From NCBI GenBank assembly GCA_002491195.1, contig DKVL01000056.1, positions 115,442 through 179,441 on the forward strand: 64,000 bases of DNA, in the 5' to 3' direction. Origin of the DNA: Lachnospiraceae bacterium UBA7179 (lineage in GTDB: Bacteria > Bacillota > Clostridia > Lachnospirales > Lachnospiraceae). How positions within the stretch are numbered: position 1 is the first letter of the stretch; each line of letters opens with the position of its first letter. The position numbers and the translations under genes are program-made. Positions 28,659 to 37,760 of the stretch are shown here, piece after piece. A model generated the notes under the pieces. The model searched no databases, was not told the DNA's origin, and worked only from the letters and a program-made list of their open reading frames with translations.

Positions 28659-30122
28659 ATGCTTTTTAATTCATATATATTTGTTTTTTTGTTTTTCCCA
28701 CTTGTGGTGGCAGGGTACTACTGGCTGCATCATGTGAAGCTGGAAAAGACGGCGCTTGGATATCTGATCGTGATGTCCATGGTGTTTTATGGATACAATA
28801 GTGTTCAATATCTTGCAATCCTGGTTGTGAGTATTCTGGTCAATTACCTGCTGGTCAAGGGGATGGACAGGACACGCGGACTGGCGGGGCGAAGATTGTT
28901 TTTGATGATCGGACTGCTTTACAACCTGGGAATTTTGTTTTATTTTAAATATTATGATTTTTTTATTGAAAATGTCAACGCGGTGCTGAAGACCGATTAT
29001 CGGCTTCTGCGGCTGGCACTTCCACTGGGAATCAGCTTTTATACATTTCAGCAGCTATCGTATGTGATTGATTCTTACAGGGGGGATTGTGAGCGGTATG
29101 GTCTGTTGGAATACGCGGCGTATGTCTGCTTTTTTCCCCAGCTCATCGCAGGACCGATCGTGTATCACGATGAGTTGATACCGCAGCTTCGCGCTGGGGA
29201 AAATCATCATATCCGCTATGAGAATCTGTGCAGGGGGATCTATGCGTTTTCTCTTGGCATGGCAAAGAAAGTACTGGTTGCTGATACCTTGTCGAAAGTG
29301 GTAACTGTTGGTTACGAGAACGTGGATGCACTCAATAGTATCAGTACCATCCTGGTTATGATTTGTTACGCTATGCAGATCTATTTTGATTTCAGTGGAT
29401 ACTGCGATATGGCATATGGCATCGGTTTTATGTTCAATGTGGAGCTGCCTGTCAATTTCAACTCACCATATAAAGCGGCATCTGTCAGAGAGTTCTGGGA
29501 CAGATGGCATATGACGCTGACAAGGTTTTTTACCAAATATGTGTATATACCGCTGGGCGGCAGCAGAAGGGGAACTGTGCGGACTTATGGAAATACGATG
29601 ATTGTTTTTCTGGTGAGCGGCATCTGGCACGGGGCAAACTGGACATTTATATTGTGGGGGATCGTAAACGGCCTGGGAAACCTGTATGACCGGCTGTTTG
29701 ACCGTATTCTGCAAAAGATTCCGCGTATGTTTCGGATTGTCGTTACGTTCTGTTTCTGCACAGTGGCATGGAGCATGTTCCGGGCGGAATCTGTGGCGCA
29801 GGGGCTGCAGATGATAGGAAATCTGGGAGTGTATGGCGATGGAAAACTTTACGGGGAAATCGCAGATGTGTTTAACCAGATCATTGAAGTGCGGCTGCTT
29901 GGACGATTGGGTCTGCAGCCCCTGATACAGACGTATCCGTGGTTTATGCTGACTGTGTTTGTAGCTCTGCTGCTATTGGCTTGTCTGGCACTGCGCAACA
30001 CACAGGAAAAAGTGAACGATGGCAGGTATGGTACGAAGCGGATCCTGGTGATTGTGGGACTGCTTCTCTGGAGTATCTTGTCGCTCTCCGAGGTAAGTGA
30101 GTTTTTGTATTTCAATTTCTGA
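28659..30122 (+). CDS. MBOAT-family O-acyltransferase (AlgI-like)
   Basis: The 487-residue integral membrane protein begins MLFNSYIFVFLFFPLV, the usual AlgI/DltB-type start, and has about eleven helices. YFDFSGYCDMAYG, REFWDRWHMTL and the catalytic-His segment GIWHGANWTFILWG (about residue 320) are all present. MBOAT proteins move an acyl group, usually acetyl, across or at the membrane to a surface polymer. The downstream SGNH-like gene is its likely partner, as in alginate O-acetylation. A perfect palindrome lies between the two genes. Confidence 0.92.
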   Translation: MLFNSYIFVFLFFPLVVAGYYWLHHVKLEKTALGYLIVMSMVFYGYNSVQYLAILVVSILVNYLLVKGMDRTRGLAGRRLFLMIGLLYNLGILFYFKYYDFFIENVNAVLKTDYRLLRLALPLGISFYTFQQLSYVIDSYRGDCERYGLLEYAAYVCFFPQLIAGPIVYHDELIPQLRAGENHHIRYENLCRGIYAFSLGMAKKVLVADTLSKVVTVGYENVDALNSISTILVMICYAMQIYFDFSGYCDMAYGIGFMFNVELPVNFNSPYKAASVREFWDRWHMTLTRFFTKYVYIPLGGSRRGTVRTYGNTMIVFLVSGIWHGANWTFILWGIVNGLGNLYDRLFDRILQKIPRMFRIVVTFCFCTVAWSMFRAESVAQGLQMIGNLGVYGDGKLYGEIADVFNQIIEVRLLGRLGLQPLIQTYPWFMLTVFVALLLLACLALRNTQEKVNDGRYGTKRILVIVGLLLWSILSLSEVSEFLYFNF

Positions 30123-30124
30123 TG

Positions 30125-30190
30125 GCTAGAGCGTGTTTGAAAAATGCTTTCTGCCAGATGGTAGGAATGATTTTTCAAACACGCTCTAGC
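30125..30190. repeat. 66-bp palindromic element with perfect 21-bp arms
   Basis: GCTAGAGCGTGTTTGAAAAAT (arm, 30125-30145) has an exact inverted copy at 30170-30190 around a 24-nt centre. Part of it (30129-30160) recurs inverted at 56122-56153. It may also fold as an mRNA hairpin between the MBOAT and SGNH genes. Confidence 0.85.
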
Positions 30191-30207
30191 AGGAAAGGAT
30201 TATCGAT

Positions 30208-31269
30208 ATGATACCAAATGCGAAGAAATGGTTTCTCACATGTATGATGGCATTGTTGGGGACGATCGCAGTGATGTTGTTTGTATTTTGGATCTTTGAT
30301 CCGTATTTTCATTTTCATAAGCCTTTTTCCTTTGTCTCTTACCGGTTGTACGACGAACGGTACATCAATGACGGGATTTCAAGGCATTTTGAGTATGATA
30401 CAATCCTTACAGGGACATCGATGGCGCAGAATTTTAAGACAAGCGAGACGGATGTACTGTTTGGCGTACAGTCAGTGAAAGAGACATTCTCCGGCGCTGG
30501 CTACAGAGAACTCTCGGAAAATCTTGAGAGGGCTTTGAGACGAAACAGGAATTTAAAGACTGTGATCTGGACAATGGATGCCAATGCAATCCTGCGTGAC
30601 AAGGATTATACGGATTATGATGCGTATCCGACCTATCTCTATGACGACAATCCGTGGAATGATGTGAGCTATGTGTTCAACAAAAATATATGGTATCACG
30701 GTGTGCTCAACAATCTGCTGATGACGCTTACCGGACAGCCAAGCACCACTTTTGATGAGTACTCGTCATGGGAGAAAGAGACTGGCTATGAGTATGTGAT
30801 GGCAACCTATGACCGTTGGGAGGAGAAAGCACCGGAGACGCCTCCGCTCTCAGCGGCAGATGCAGAGATGGTGAGGGAGAATATACAGCAGAATTTTGTG
30901 GATCTTGTAAAGAAGTATCCTGATACGACATTTTACATCTTCTATACGCCCTACAGTATCTGCTGGTGGGATTTCATGAACCAGGAAGGCATGATCAACT
31001 GGTATCTTGATGCGGAACTCATCGCGACCAGGATGCTTTTGGAGTGTCCCAATGTAAAACTATATAATTTTCATGATCGATATGATATCATAACAAATTT
31101 GGACAATTATAGGGACAAGGAACACTATGCAGCCCATGTCAATTCCATGATATTGGAGTGGATGGCAGCAGGGGACGGTCTGGTGACGAAAGAGAACTAC
31201 ATGGAGCGTCACGAGCAGGAGAAACAGTATTACCTGAATTATGACTATGAAGGAATTTTTCAGGAATAG
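30208..31269 (+). CDS. SGNH-like acyltransfer partner of the MBOAT protein
   Basis: The 353-residue protein has one N-terminal membrane helix (about residues 9-30) and an outside domain. ILTGTSMAQNF near residue 66 fits the SGNH block I Ser environment, and YRDKEHYAAHVN near residue 300 fits the C-terminal Asp/His block. This matches the AlgJ/DltD-like partners that complete O-acylation of a surface polymer after MBOAT transfers the acyl group. It sits directly downstream of the MBOAT gene. The family assignment rests on context plus these two motifs. Confidence 0.72.
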   Translation: MIPNAKKWFLTCMMALLGTIAVMLFVFWIFDPYFHFHKPFSFVSYRLYDERYINDGISRHFEYDTILTGTSMAQNFKTSETDVLFGVQSVKETFSGAGYRELSENLERALRRNRNLKTVIWTMDANAILRDKDYTDYDAYPTYLYDDNPWNDVSYVFNKNIWYHGVLNNLLMTLTGQPSTTFDEYSSWEKETGYEYVMATYDRWEEKAPETPPLSAADAEMVRENIQQNFVDLVKKYPDTTFYIFYTPYSICWWDFMNQEGMINWYLDAELIATRMLLECPNVKLYNFHDRYDIITNLDNYRDKEHYAAHVNSMILEWMAAGDGLVTKENYMERHEQEKQYYLNYDYEGIFQE

Positions 31270-31293
31270 TGGTTGGTATTATGGAGGGATAAG

Positions 31294-33036
31294 ATGGATC
31301 TTATAAAGAAAATGCGCTATATTTTGGACAGGAGACAGAAGATACAGATCGGTCTTCTGGGAATACTGATCTTTATCAGTGGTTTGTTGGAGACTGTGAG
31401 TGTATCAGGGGTACTTCCGATTGTATGGGTGATCATGGATCCTGTAAAGTCGCAGGAGAATAAATATATCCGTCTGGCCATGGATCTTTTGCATATTGAG
31501 AGCATTGAGAAATTTATTGTGCCGCTTCTTGCTGCGATGATTGTATTGTATACGATTAAGAATTTGTTTTTACTTTTTATGGTCAATGTGCAGAATAAAT
31601 TTATAGCGTTCAACCGAAACAAACTGATCAGTCAGGTTCTTAGGGAATTCCTGAACCGACCGTATGAGTTTTATCTGGATGCGGATATTCCGACTGTATT
31701 CCGCCTGACAGACAGCGATATTCCAAATGTATTTCATATTCTGATGGCAATGATCTCGCTTGTCTCTGAGGTGATCGTGTTTGGATTATTATGTATTGTG
31801 ATGGTTCTGACAGATTGGAAACTGCTGCTTCTGATGATCGTCGTGTTCGGCGTGCTCTCTGTTGTAGTCCTGAAAGTGTTAAGGCCGCGCCTGACGGAGA
31901 TGGGAACGAAGAATCAGGCGCTGCAGTCAAAAATTGCAAAGTGGAGGATTCAGGCGATCTATGGGATCAAGGATGTCAAAGTGCTCCACAGGGAAGCATT
32001 TTTTGCAGATAATTATGAGAGCAGTGGAAAGATTGGCGCAGGTTACAGCAAACGTTATTCGGTGATGAACAATCTGCCGCGGCTTTTGATCGAGACAATC
32101 TTCATCGCAAGTATTTTAGGATATATTATCGTTTATATTCTTACTGGAAATGATGTCACAACGATTATTCCGATGCTCAGCGCATTTGGGCTGGCAGCGA
32201 TCCGGATGATGCCAAGTGTGAACCGGATCAATACGTATCTGGCTGACATTTCTTACTATAAGCCGTGTCTTGATTATGTGTATGAGAACATGAACATCAA
32301 TGAGATCAGCAGAAGAAATAATCAGACATTAAAACCTGTGGATATGTCGAAGTCGATGGAACTGCGGGATAAGATTGAACTGAAAGAGATCGTGTATGCC
32401 TATCCCAATACAGATAAACTGATCTTTGACAGAGCCAATATGGTAGTGCCCTATGGCAAATCAGTTGGCATCATGGGACCGTCAGGAGCAGGCAAATCGA
32501 CAATTGTGGATATTCTGTTGGGACTGTTAAGGATCCAGCAGGGAAGTATACAGTGTGATGGAGTTGACATCTTTGACAATTATCCTGCATGGCTTGCCCA
32601 GATCGGTTATATTCCGCAGTCCATTTATCTGGTAGACGAACCAGTCAGAAATAATATTGCATTCGGTATCGCGGACGATGAGATTGACGATGCACGCATC
32701 TGGGATGCTCTTGAGGAGGCACAGCTTGCAGATTTCATCAGGGGACTTCCCGAAGGGCTGGATACGGCAATTGGTGACAGAGGTGTGAGAATCTCAGGCG
32801 GGCAGCGGCAGCGGCTTGGTATCGCCAGGGCATTGTACCATAATCCGGAAATTCTGGTATTTGATGAAGCGACTTCAGCGCTGGACAATGAGACAGAGGC
32901 GGCAGTTATGGAAGCGATCAACAGCTTTCATGGCAGGAAAACGATGATCATCATCGCACACCGGTTAAATACGATTGAGAAGTGTGATATTATTTATAAG
33001 GTGGATGAGGGGAAGATTACGAGGACAACGCTGTAG
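31294..33036 (+). CDS. ABC transporter with fused permease and ATPase, PglK/MsbA-like flippase
   Basis: The 580-residue half-transporter has six N-terminal helices and a C-terminal ATPase with Walker A GPSGAGKST (about residue 394), signature ISGGQRQRLGIARAL (about 501) and Walker B ILVFDEATSALD (about 521). The stretch IYGIKDVKVLHREAFF resembles the coupling region of PglK, which flips lipid-linked oligosaccharides. A homodimer flipping a lipid-linked glycan is the likely role. The start at 31294 has GGAGGG 7 nt upstream; the longer frame from 31273 does not. With the Wzx protein at 56190 the locus has two flippase candidates. Confidence 0.88.
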   Translation: MDLIKKMRYILDRRQKIQIGLLGILIFISGLLETVSVSGVLPIVWVIMDPVKSQENKYIRLAMDLLHIESIEKFIVPLLAAMIVLYTIKNLFLLFMVNVQNKFIAFNRNKLISQVLREFLNRPYEFYLDADIPTVFRLTDSDIPNVFHILMAMISLVSEVIVFGLLCIVMVLTDWKLLLLMIVVFGVLSVVVLKVLRPRLTEMGTKNQALQSKIAKWRIQAIYGIKDVKVLHREAFFADNYESSGKIGAGYSKRYSVMNNLPRLLIETIFIASILGYIIVYILTGNDVTTIIPMLSAFGLAAIRMMPSVNRINTYLADISYYKPCLDYVYENMNINEISRRNNQTLKPVDMSKSMELRDKIELKEIVYAYPNTDKLIFDRANMVVPYGKSVGIMGPSGAGKSTIVDILLGLLRIQQGSIQCDGVDIFDNYPAWLAQIGYIPQSIYLVDEPVRNNIAFGIADDEIDDARIWDALEEAQLADFIRGLPEGLDTAIGDRGVRISGGQRQRLGIARALYHNPEILVFDEATSALDNETEAAVMEAINSFHGRKTMIIIAHRLNTIEKCDIIYKVDEGKITRTTL

Positions 33037-33050
33037 GGCGGAGGAATAAG

Positions 33051-35222
33051 ATGACATTGGAATTGACTCTTTTGATACAGGCGGCTTTGGCTGTTATGGG
33101 AGGAACAGCCACGGTTGCAGGAATGGTTTTGCATAAGAAGACGGCGAAAGGATTCGCGCTGGTTCCGCTGTGGATGTTTTATACATTTTACAATTTCTGG
33201 GGGATGACTGCTGTCCGTTCTCTGCTGTTATATGATGAGATACCAGCATACGGGGAAAACATGTACCTGCTTTTTCTTGATCTGGCGGCATCGGTGGGGA
33301 TTACAGTATTTTTGCTCGTCACAAATGAACAGCAGAGGAAGGCGGGGATCCGTGTGAAAACTGCGGTCTGTGCTGTTCTGGTTGTTATGAATGGATTTCA
33401 ATTTGTGGTACTTGTAAGGCAGTACACAAATGTCAATACAGTATTATATGAAGCCTTACGACCAGACAGGATCGTGATTCAGGGACTGATTGTTATGGTG
33501 GGATATCTGATCCTGGGCAGGATTTTCGGTTCAGATTGGTGTAAAAAATGGGTTATGCCTGTGGCAGTATCCATGCTTTATGTAATCACTTTGTATCTTG
33601 CTCCGGTATTCGAAACATTGATTGCAAACCAAAACGAATTTATGTTTGCAATTAAAGATGTGTGGTATCTGTTTCTTGCCTTTGGTGTGGCAGTGTCTGC
33701 TGCGATCATTGCGATTTTGCTGCTTGTTTCTGAAAAACGCTGCCGAATACTTTGTGCAGTTTTATGGGCATACTGTATTAGTGCGTATTTGCAGGGGATG
33801 CTTCTGAATGGCAGCCTGTTTCTGATGGACGGAAAGAAACCTGACTGGAGTAATGGCCTAAAAACGATGAATCTGCTTTTATGGTGTGCATGTCTGGCCG
33901 GTTTGGCAGCGCTATGTCATTTTGCTGGAAGAGCTGCACAGAAGATGATAGTATACAGTTCTTTGGTATTATGTATCATGCAAGTTGTTGGGGTGATATC
34001 TCTTATTCCTGCATGTCAGAAAGATAAGGTTCAAAAGGAGGATGTGCTGTATGAAAATTATTTGTCCATGGAAGGAATAGGGGAAGTAGCTTCTGAGGAA
34101 AATGTGATTGTATTTGTGTTGGACACCTACGATGTGGATTTTCTGGAACAGGTATTGGAGATTCAGCCTGACTTCCTGGATCCACTGAAAGGATTTATAT
34201 TTTATCCTGACAATGTCTCGCAGTTTTCCAGAACATTGCCTTCAATTCCATATATGCTTACTGAGCAGACTTATTTTTATGAAGAGTCGATTACAGATTA
34301 TGTGGACAGGGCATTTTCAGAGTGTATATTCTGGGAAGGATTGAGAAAGGAAGGGTATCAATATTATCTATTTGAGGTGGACGAAAATTATATAGGGGAT
34401 AGGGTATTAGAAGAGGCTGCAAACTTCGTAACAAAAGGGACAGTGTTTGCGGAGGAGTATTCATTTTGGGGCTGCGTGGAGGCAGCAGTGAGGATTGGTT
34501 CTTATCGATTGATGCCATATTTTGTTAAAGACTGCTTTTCGTATACATCAGGTGATATTGACCATATGGTCATTAGCCGCAGAGTGCTTGACAGACCGAT
34601 GTATAGCGAGGAGGATGCGTACTTGTGGGAGCAGTTAAGGGAAAGTGGTCTGGTAGTAGGAGATGATAAGAAAGCGTTTCGTTTTATACATACAAAGGGT
34701 GCACATGCTCCATATACCATGAACGAGAGAGGCGAGTGGGTAGGTGAGGAGGAGATTGTTCCAGAACAGATGTATGAAGGCAGTATGAGATTTGTGTATG
34801 ATTATCTGGAACAGATGCAGCGTTTGGGCGTTTATGAGCAGTCCATGATTATTATTACGGCGGATCATGGGGAGAATTTTGTGACTGAGGAACTTACACA
34901 GGAGACCAATCCGATATTGTTCATAAAACCTCGTGGGGTAAGTGCAGATGTCCCGTTGCAGACCTCAGATATCATGGCGTCACAGAATGATCTGCTGCCT
35001 ACGATCTCTGCTGCAATTGGTATTGAGTATGTTGATTCGTGGGGGCTTGATCTGCTCAATCCCAACGGAAAGGAAAGGACACGGACAAGATGCCACTATT
35101 ATGCAGTTGTAGAAAACAGCATACAGACGAAGACAAGAAAGTATAACATAGACGGGAATTCAAGAGATTTTGCGAACTGGACCGCGACAGATGAGTACCA
35201 TGAATTTGGTGAATTCTATTAA
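33051..35222 (+). CDS. Membrane-anchored sulfatase-fold transferase (LtaS/phosphoethanolamine transferase-like)
   Basis: The 723-residue protein has about eight membrane helices in its first 330 residues and an outer alkaline-phosphatase/sulfatase-fold domain. FVLDTYDVDF (about residue 355) supplies metal ligands, SRTLPSIPYMLT (about 392) the probable Thr nucleophile, KGAHAPYT (about 550) and TADHGENF (about 603) the rest of the site. Such enzymes transfer phosphoglycerol or phosphoethanolamine from lipids to surface polymers. GGAGG lies 7 nt before the start. The exact group transferred is unknown. Confidence 0.82.
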   Translation: MTLELTLLIQAALAVMGGTATVAGMVLHKKTAKGFALVPLWMFYTFYNFWGMTAVRSLLLYDEIPAYGENMYLLFLDLAASVGITVFLLVTNEQQRKAGIRVKTAVCAVLVVMNGFQFVVLVRQYTNVNTVLYEALRPDRIVIQGLIVMVGYLILGRIFGSDWCKKWVMPVAVSMLYVITLYLAPVFETLIANQNEFMFAIKDVWYLFLAFGVAVSAAIIAILLLVSEKRCRILCAVLWAYCISAYLQGMLLNGSLFLMDGKKPDWSNGLKTMNLLLWCACLAGLAALCHFAGRAAQKMIVYSSLVLCIMQVVGVISLIPACQKDKVQKEDVLYENYLSMEGIGEVASEENVIVFVLDTYDVDFLEQVLEIQPDFLDPLKGFIFYPDNVSQFSRTLPSIPYMLTEQTYFYEESITDYVDRAFSECIFWEGLRKEGYQYYLFEVDENYIGDRVLEEAANFVTKGTVFAEEYSFWGCVEAAVRIGSYRLMPYFVKDCFSYTSGDIDHMVISRRVLDRPMYSEEDAYLWEQLRESGLVVGDDKKAFRFIHTKGAHAPYTMNERGEWVGEEEIVPEQMYEGSMRFVYDYLEQMQRLGVYEQSMIIITADHGENFVTEELTQETNPILFIKPRGVSADVPLQTSDIMASQNDLLPTISAAIGIEYVDSWGLDLLNPNGKERTRTRCHYYAVVENSIQTKTRKYNIDGNSRDFANWTATDEYHEFGEFY

Positions 35223-35257
35223 TGCTGCGATAACAGATCGTGATGCAAAACAGCATC

Positions 35258-35265
35258 GGAGGAGG
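35258..35265 (+). promoter_or_regulatory. Ribosome binding site deciding a TTG start
   Basis: GGAGGAGG lies 7 nt before TTG at 35273, whereas the upstream in-frame GTG 35240 and ATG 35243 have no such site. Confidence 0.75.
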
Positions 35266-35272
35266 AAATAAT

Positions 35273-37138
35273 TTGAAAGAGATTTTAAAGGATTTACAGA
35301 TTTCGTGGAAACAGATCGCAATATTGTTTTTGGCGGTCTGCTCTACGATCGCGTTGTTTGCAGATGTGGAATCTACAGGGAATCTGTCGATGGCGCTTAA
35401 TGGGGATGGCATTGCGCAGCTTATGGCGCTTGCGGTGATCACATATGTGTATCGGTGCATCTGGATAAAGAACAATTTGCTGTCAGGAAGAAAAGGGAGG
35501 GAACGAATCGGATATACGGTCATAGCGCTTCTGTTTACGTTGTCCATGATTATAGGAAAGGCGCAAAACGCCCATCCGGATTTGAAATATCCTATATTGG
35601 CGGTGCCTTTGTTTGTGGGATATATGCCTTTGTTTTATGTGGTTGCGGTGTTTCTTGGTGACATAATCACCCGCATGACAGGTCGGTGTGATGCCGGCTG
35701 TGTATCGAAATTGACGCAGTGGATGTTTGAGGAGCATGTGTTGTTAGGCGTAATGCTTTTTGTATTCTTGTGCAGGCTTCCCTATCTGATTGCGTTTTAT
35801 CCATGTTCGATGACGTGGGATGGCGGGGCGCAGATCTGTCAGTTTTATGGGAGAGAGATTTTTACGAATCATCATCCGCCTCTGTTTAGCTTTGTGTATG
35901 GAGCGATTGCGTTTTATTCACAGAAGTGGGGGCTGCCAAATGTGGGAATGTTCCTAATCCCGCTGGGACAGACATGTCTGTCCGCATTTGCGACAGCCAG
36001 AGTATATCTTCTGCTGAAAGAGCTGAAAGCGCCTTTCTGGTTTCGGTGGGCAGGTTTATTGTATTATGGACTGTTTACAGTGTGGTGCATATTTGACGTG
36101 ACTGTGATCAAGGACTCTGTCTACTGGCCGTGTTCCCTTATATATGCGGTGGAAATGGCGTGGTGCGTCCTTCGTTCCGAGACATTTTTTGAGAAAAAAA
36201 GTCATCTATTGCTGATGCTTTTGAGCGGGCTGCTCATGACCCAGACAAGAAATAATGGGATATTTATATTGCTGTTTACTGTCCCTGTGTTATTCTTTGT
36301 TACACAGAGGAAGCAGAAGGGCTTGTATCTTGGTATGGCGGCCGTGATGTTTGCAGCGATCTTTCTGCTGGATCATATGCTTTATCCGGCGCTTGGCGTG
36401 ATCTGTCTTGAGGAGAAAGAGGATACATACTGTATTCTTTTCCAGCAGACTGCAAAATACGGCCAGGATTACCCGGAAGATGTGACAGAGGAAGAACGTG
36501 AGTTCTTGAATCGGATGTTTGACTATGATGAACTGGTTCAGGTATATAACCCACAGCTGGCAGACTGGGTGAAAAACTGTCTGAAAATATGCGAGGCTAC
36601 TTCGACGGATGGGACGAATTCTGAGTTTGCAGCGATCAGAAATGAATATTTTAAGGTATGGTCTGCCCAGTTTATGCGGCATCCGTTTTCTTATATCAAC
36701 ACATTCTTTGAATGCTCCTATGGATATTACTATCCGGAGGTGAAATCCTATATAGGAGACAGTGGATGTTATGAGACAGACAGACATATGTTTACTAAGG
36801 GGATGCATCCGTCACGTCAGATAGAAGCCTTCGCACCATTTCGTTTTGGGTTGGAACAGGTCAGCAAGCTTGAGTATCTGCCAGGGCTTGGGTTGTTGTA
36901 TCGGTGTGGTTTTTATACATGGTGCGTGGCGTTTGCAGTTTGTTATCTCCTGGTCAAAAGGAGATACCGTGAGACAGTGATCGCGATCCCTGCGGTTGTG
37001 AACATTTTGATTTGTCTGATATCGCCGATTAATCCCTGTATCCGGTATGCATTACCTACAATGTGCCTGCTGCCGGTACTATATGGTATCCTGTTGCGAA
37101 AGGGTGCGGTTTCTGCACATGAAACACAATTTTCATAG
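35273..37138 (+). CDS. DUF6020-family polytopic membrane protein
   Basis: The 621-residue protein has about twelve helices. The conserved loop YPCSMTWDGGAQI followed by TNHHPPLFSFVYG, and the later VIKDSVYWP and TRNNGIF, identify the DUF6020 group, whose members occur in glycan loci and look like GT-C enzymes. The TTG start is set by GGAGGAGG 7 nt upstream. Its first codons (KEILKDLQIS) share 26 identical bases with the antitoxin gene at 37331-37356, so the 5' end may have been rebuilt by recombination. Function is unknown. Confidence 0.8.
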   Translation: MKEILKDLQISWKQIAILFLAVCSTIALFADVESTGNLSMALNGDGIAQLMALAVITYVYRCIWIKNNLLSGRKGRERIGYTVIALLFTLSMIIGKAQNAHPDLKYPILAVPLFVGYMPLFYVVAVFLGDIITRMTGRCDAGCVSKLTQWMFEEHVLLGVMLFVFLCRLPYLIAFYPCSMTWDGGAQICQFYGREIFTNHHPPLFSFVYGAIAFYSQKWGLPNVGMFLIPLGQTCLSAFATARVYLLLKELKAPFWFRWAGLLYYGLFTVWCIFDVTVIKDSVYWPCSLIYAVEMAWCVLRSETFFEKKSHLLLMLLSGLLMTQTRNNGIFILLFTVPVLFFVTQRKQKGLYLGMAAVMFAAIFLLDHMLYPALGVICLEEKEDTYCILFQQTAKYGQDYPEDVTEEEREFLNRMFDYDELVQVYNPQLADWVKNCLKICEATSTDGTNSEFAAIRNEYFKVWSAQFMRHPFSYINTFFECSYGYYYPEVKSYIGDSGCYETDRHMFTKGMHPSRQIEAFAPFRFGLEQVSKLEYLPGLGLLYRCGFYTWCVAFAVCYLLVKRRYRETVIAIPAVVNILICLISPINPCIRYALPTMCLLPVLYGILLRKGAVSAHETQFS

Positions 37139-37195
37139 GGAAAAGGAAATGGAAGGAAAAATGATTATGAACCAATTGAAAGTGAGGGAAGAAGC

Positions 37196-37435
37196 ATGAA
37201 TGCTTTTGATAGCACAGTTTTAATGATGGAAGCGCTGCCAGAATCAGATTTGATAGAAATCGAGAATTTTACAAAAAACTTGTACATGTTGCGCAATTCA
37301 AAAAGTCCGTTTCGCCCATTAACAGGCGAGGAGATTTTAAAGGATTTACAGATTTCCCGGGAACAGGTCGAACAAGGGAAGTGTAAAGAAATGGGACAGG
37401 CGATAGAGGAAATCAGGAATAAGTATGGACTATAA
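37196..37435 (+). CDS. Probable antitoxin of a type II toxin-antitoxin pair
   Basis: The 79-residue product is small, charged and predicted helical. It is encoded 11 bp overlapping a RelE/ParE-like gene, the usual antitoxin-first order. The C-terminal part (ILKDLQISREQVEQGKCKE, about residues 46-64) looks like the toxin-binding tail of short antitoxins. No clear DNA-binding motif is recognised. It follows a GAGGGAAG site and has no visible promoter of its own, so it may ride on the glycan transcript. Confidence 0.6.
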   Translation: MNAFDSTVLMMEALPESDLIEIENFTKNLYMLRNSKSPFRPLTGEEILKDLQISREQVEQGKCKEMGQAIEEIRNKYGL

Positions 37436-37739
37436 AGTTATTATGTCGGATAAGGCGCAGCAGCAACTTGACCAGTTTCTTTATTACATTCTTGTAGAAC
37501 TGGGAAATGAACAGGCAGCGCGGAATGTACCGGAGGATGCAGAGAAATCAAAAGTAAGACTTTCTCATATGGCAGGCAGTTTAAGAAAATGTGATAATCC
37601 AAAATTGAATGAATTGGGATATCACATAATACAGTTTGAACATCATAGGTATTTTATGGTATATCGAATTGATGGAGCTGCAGTGTATGTCGAGGGGGTG
37701 TATCATGGACTGCAGGATTTTGAAAATTATGTTAACTAA
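37425..37739 (+). CDS. RelE/ParE-family toxin
   Basis: The 104-residue protein has the family layout: YKVIMSDKAQQQLDQFLYYI helix at the start, a central basic segment (SHMAGSLRKCDNPKLNELG) and the end strands YFMVYRIDGAAVYVEGVYHGLQD. RelE members cut mRNA on the ribosome and ParE members poison gyrase; sequence alone does not separate these here. It overlaps the antitoxin gene by 11 bp. The pair may stabilise this long locus against deletion. Confidence 0.75.
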   Translation: MDYKVIMSDKAQQQLDQFLYYILVELGNEQAARNVPEDAEKSKVRLSHMAGSLRKCDNPKLNELGYHIIQFEHHRYFMVYRIDGAAVYVEGVYHGLQDFENYVN

Positions 37740-37760
37740 GGCATTGGTCAGGAGAACGAA

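Noticed and set aside
30125..30190. The palindrome as an ordinary intrinsic terminator
   Set aside because: The stem is followed by GCAGG, not a T-run, and part of it recurs elsewhere as a repeat.
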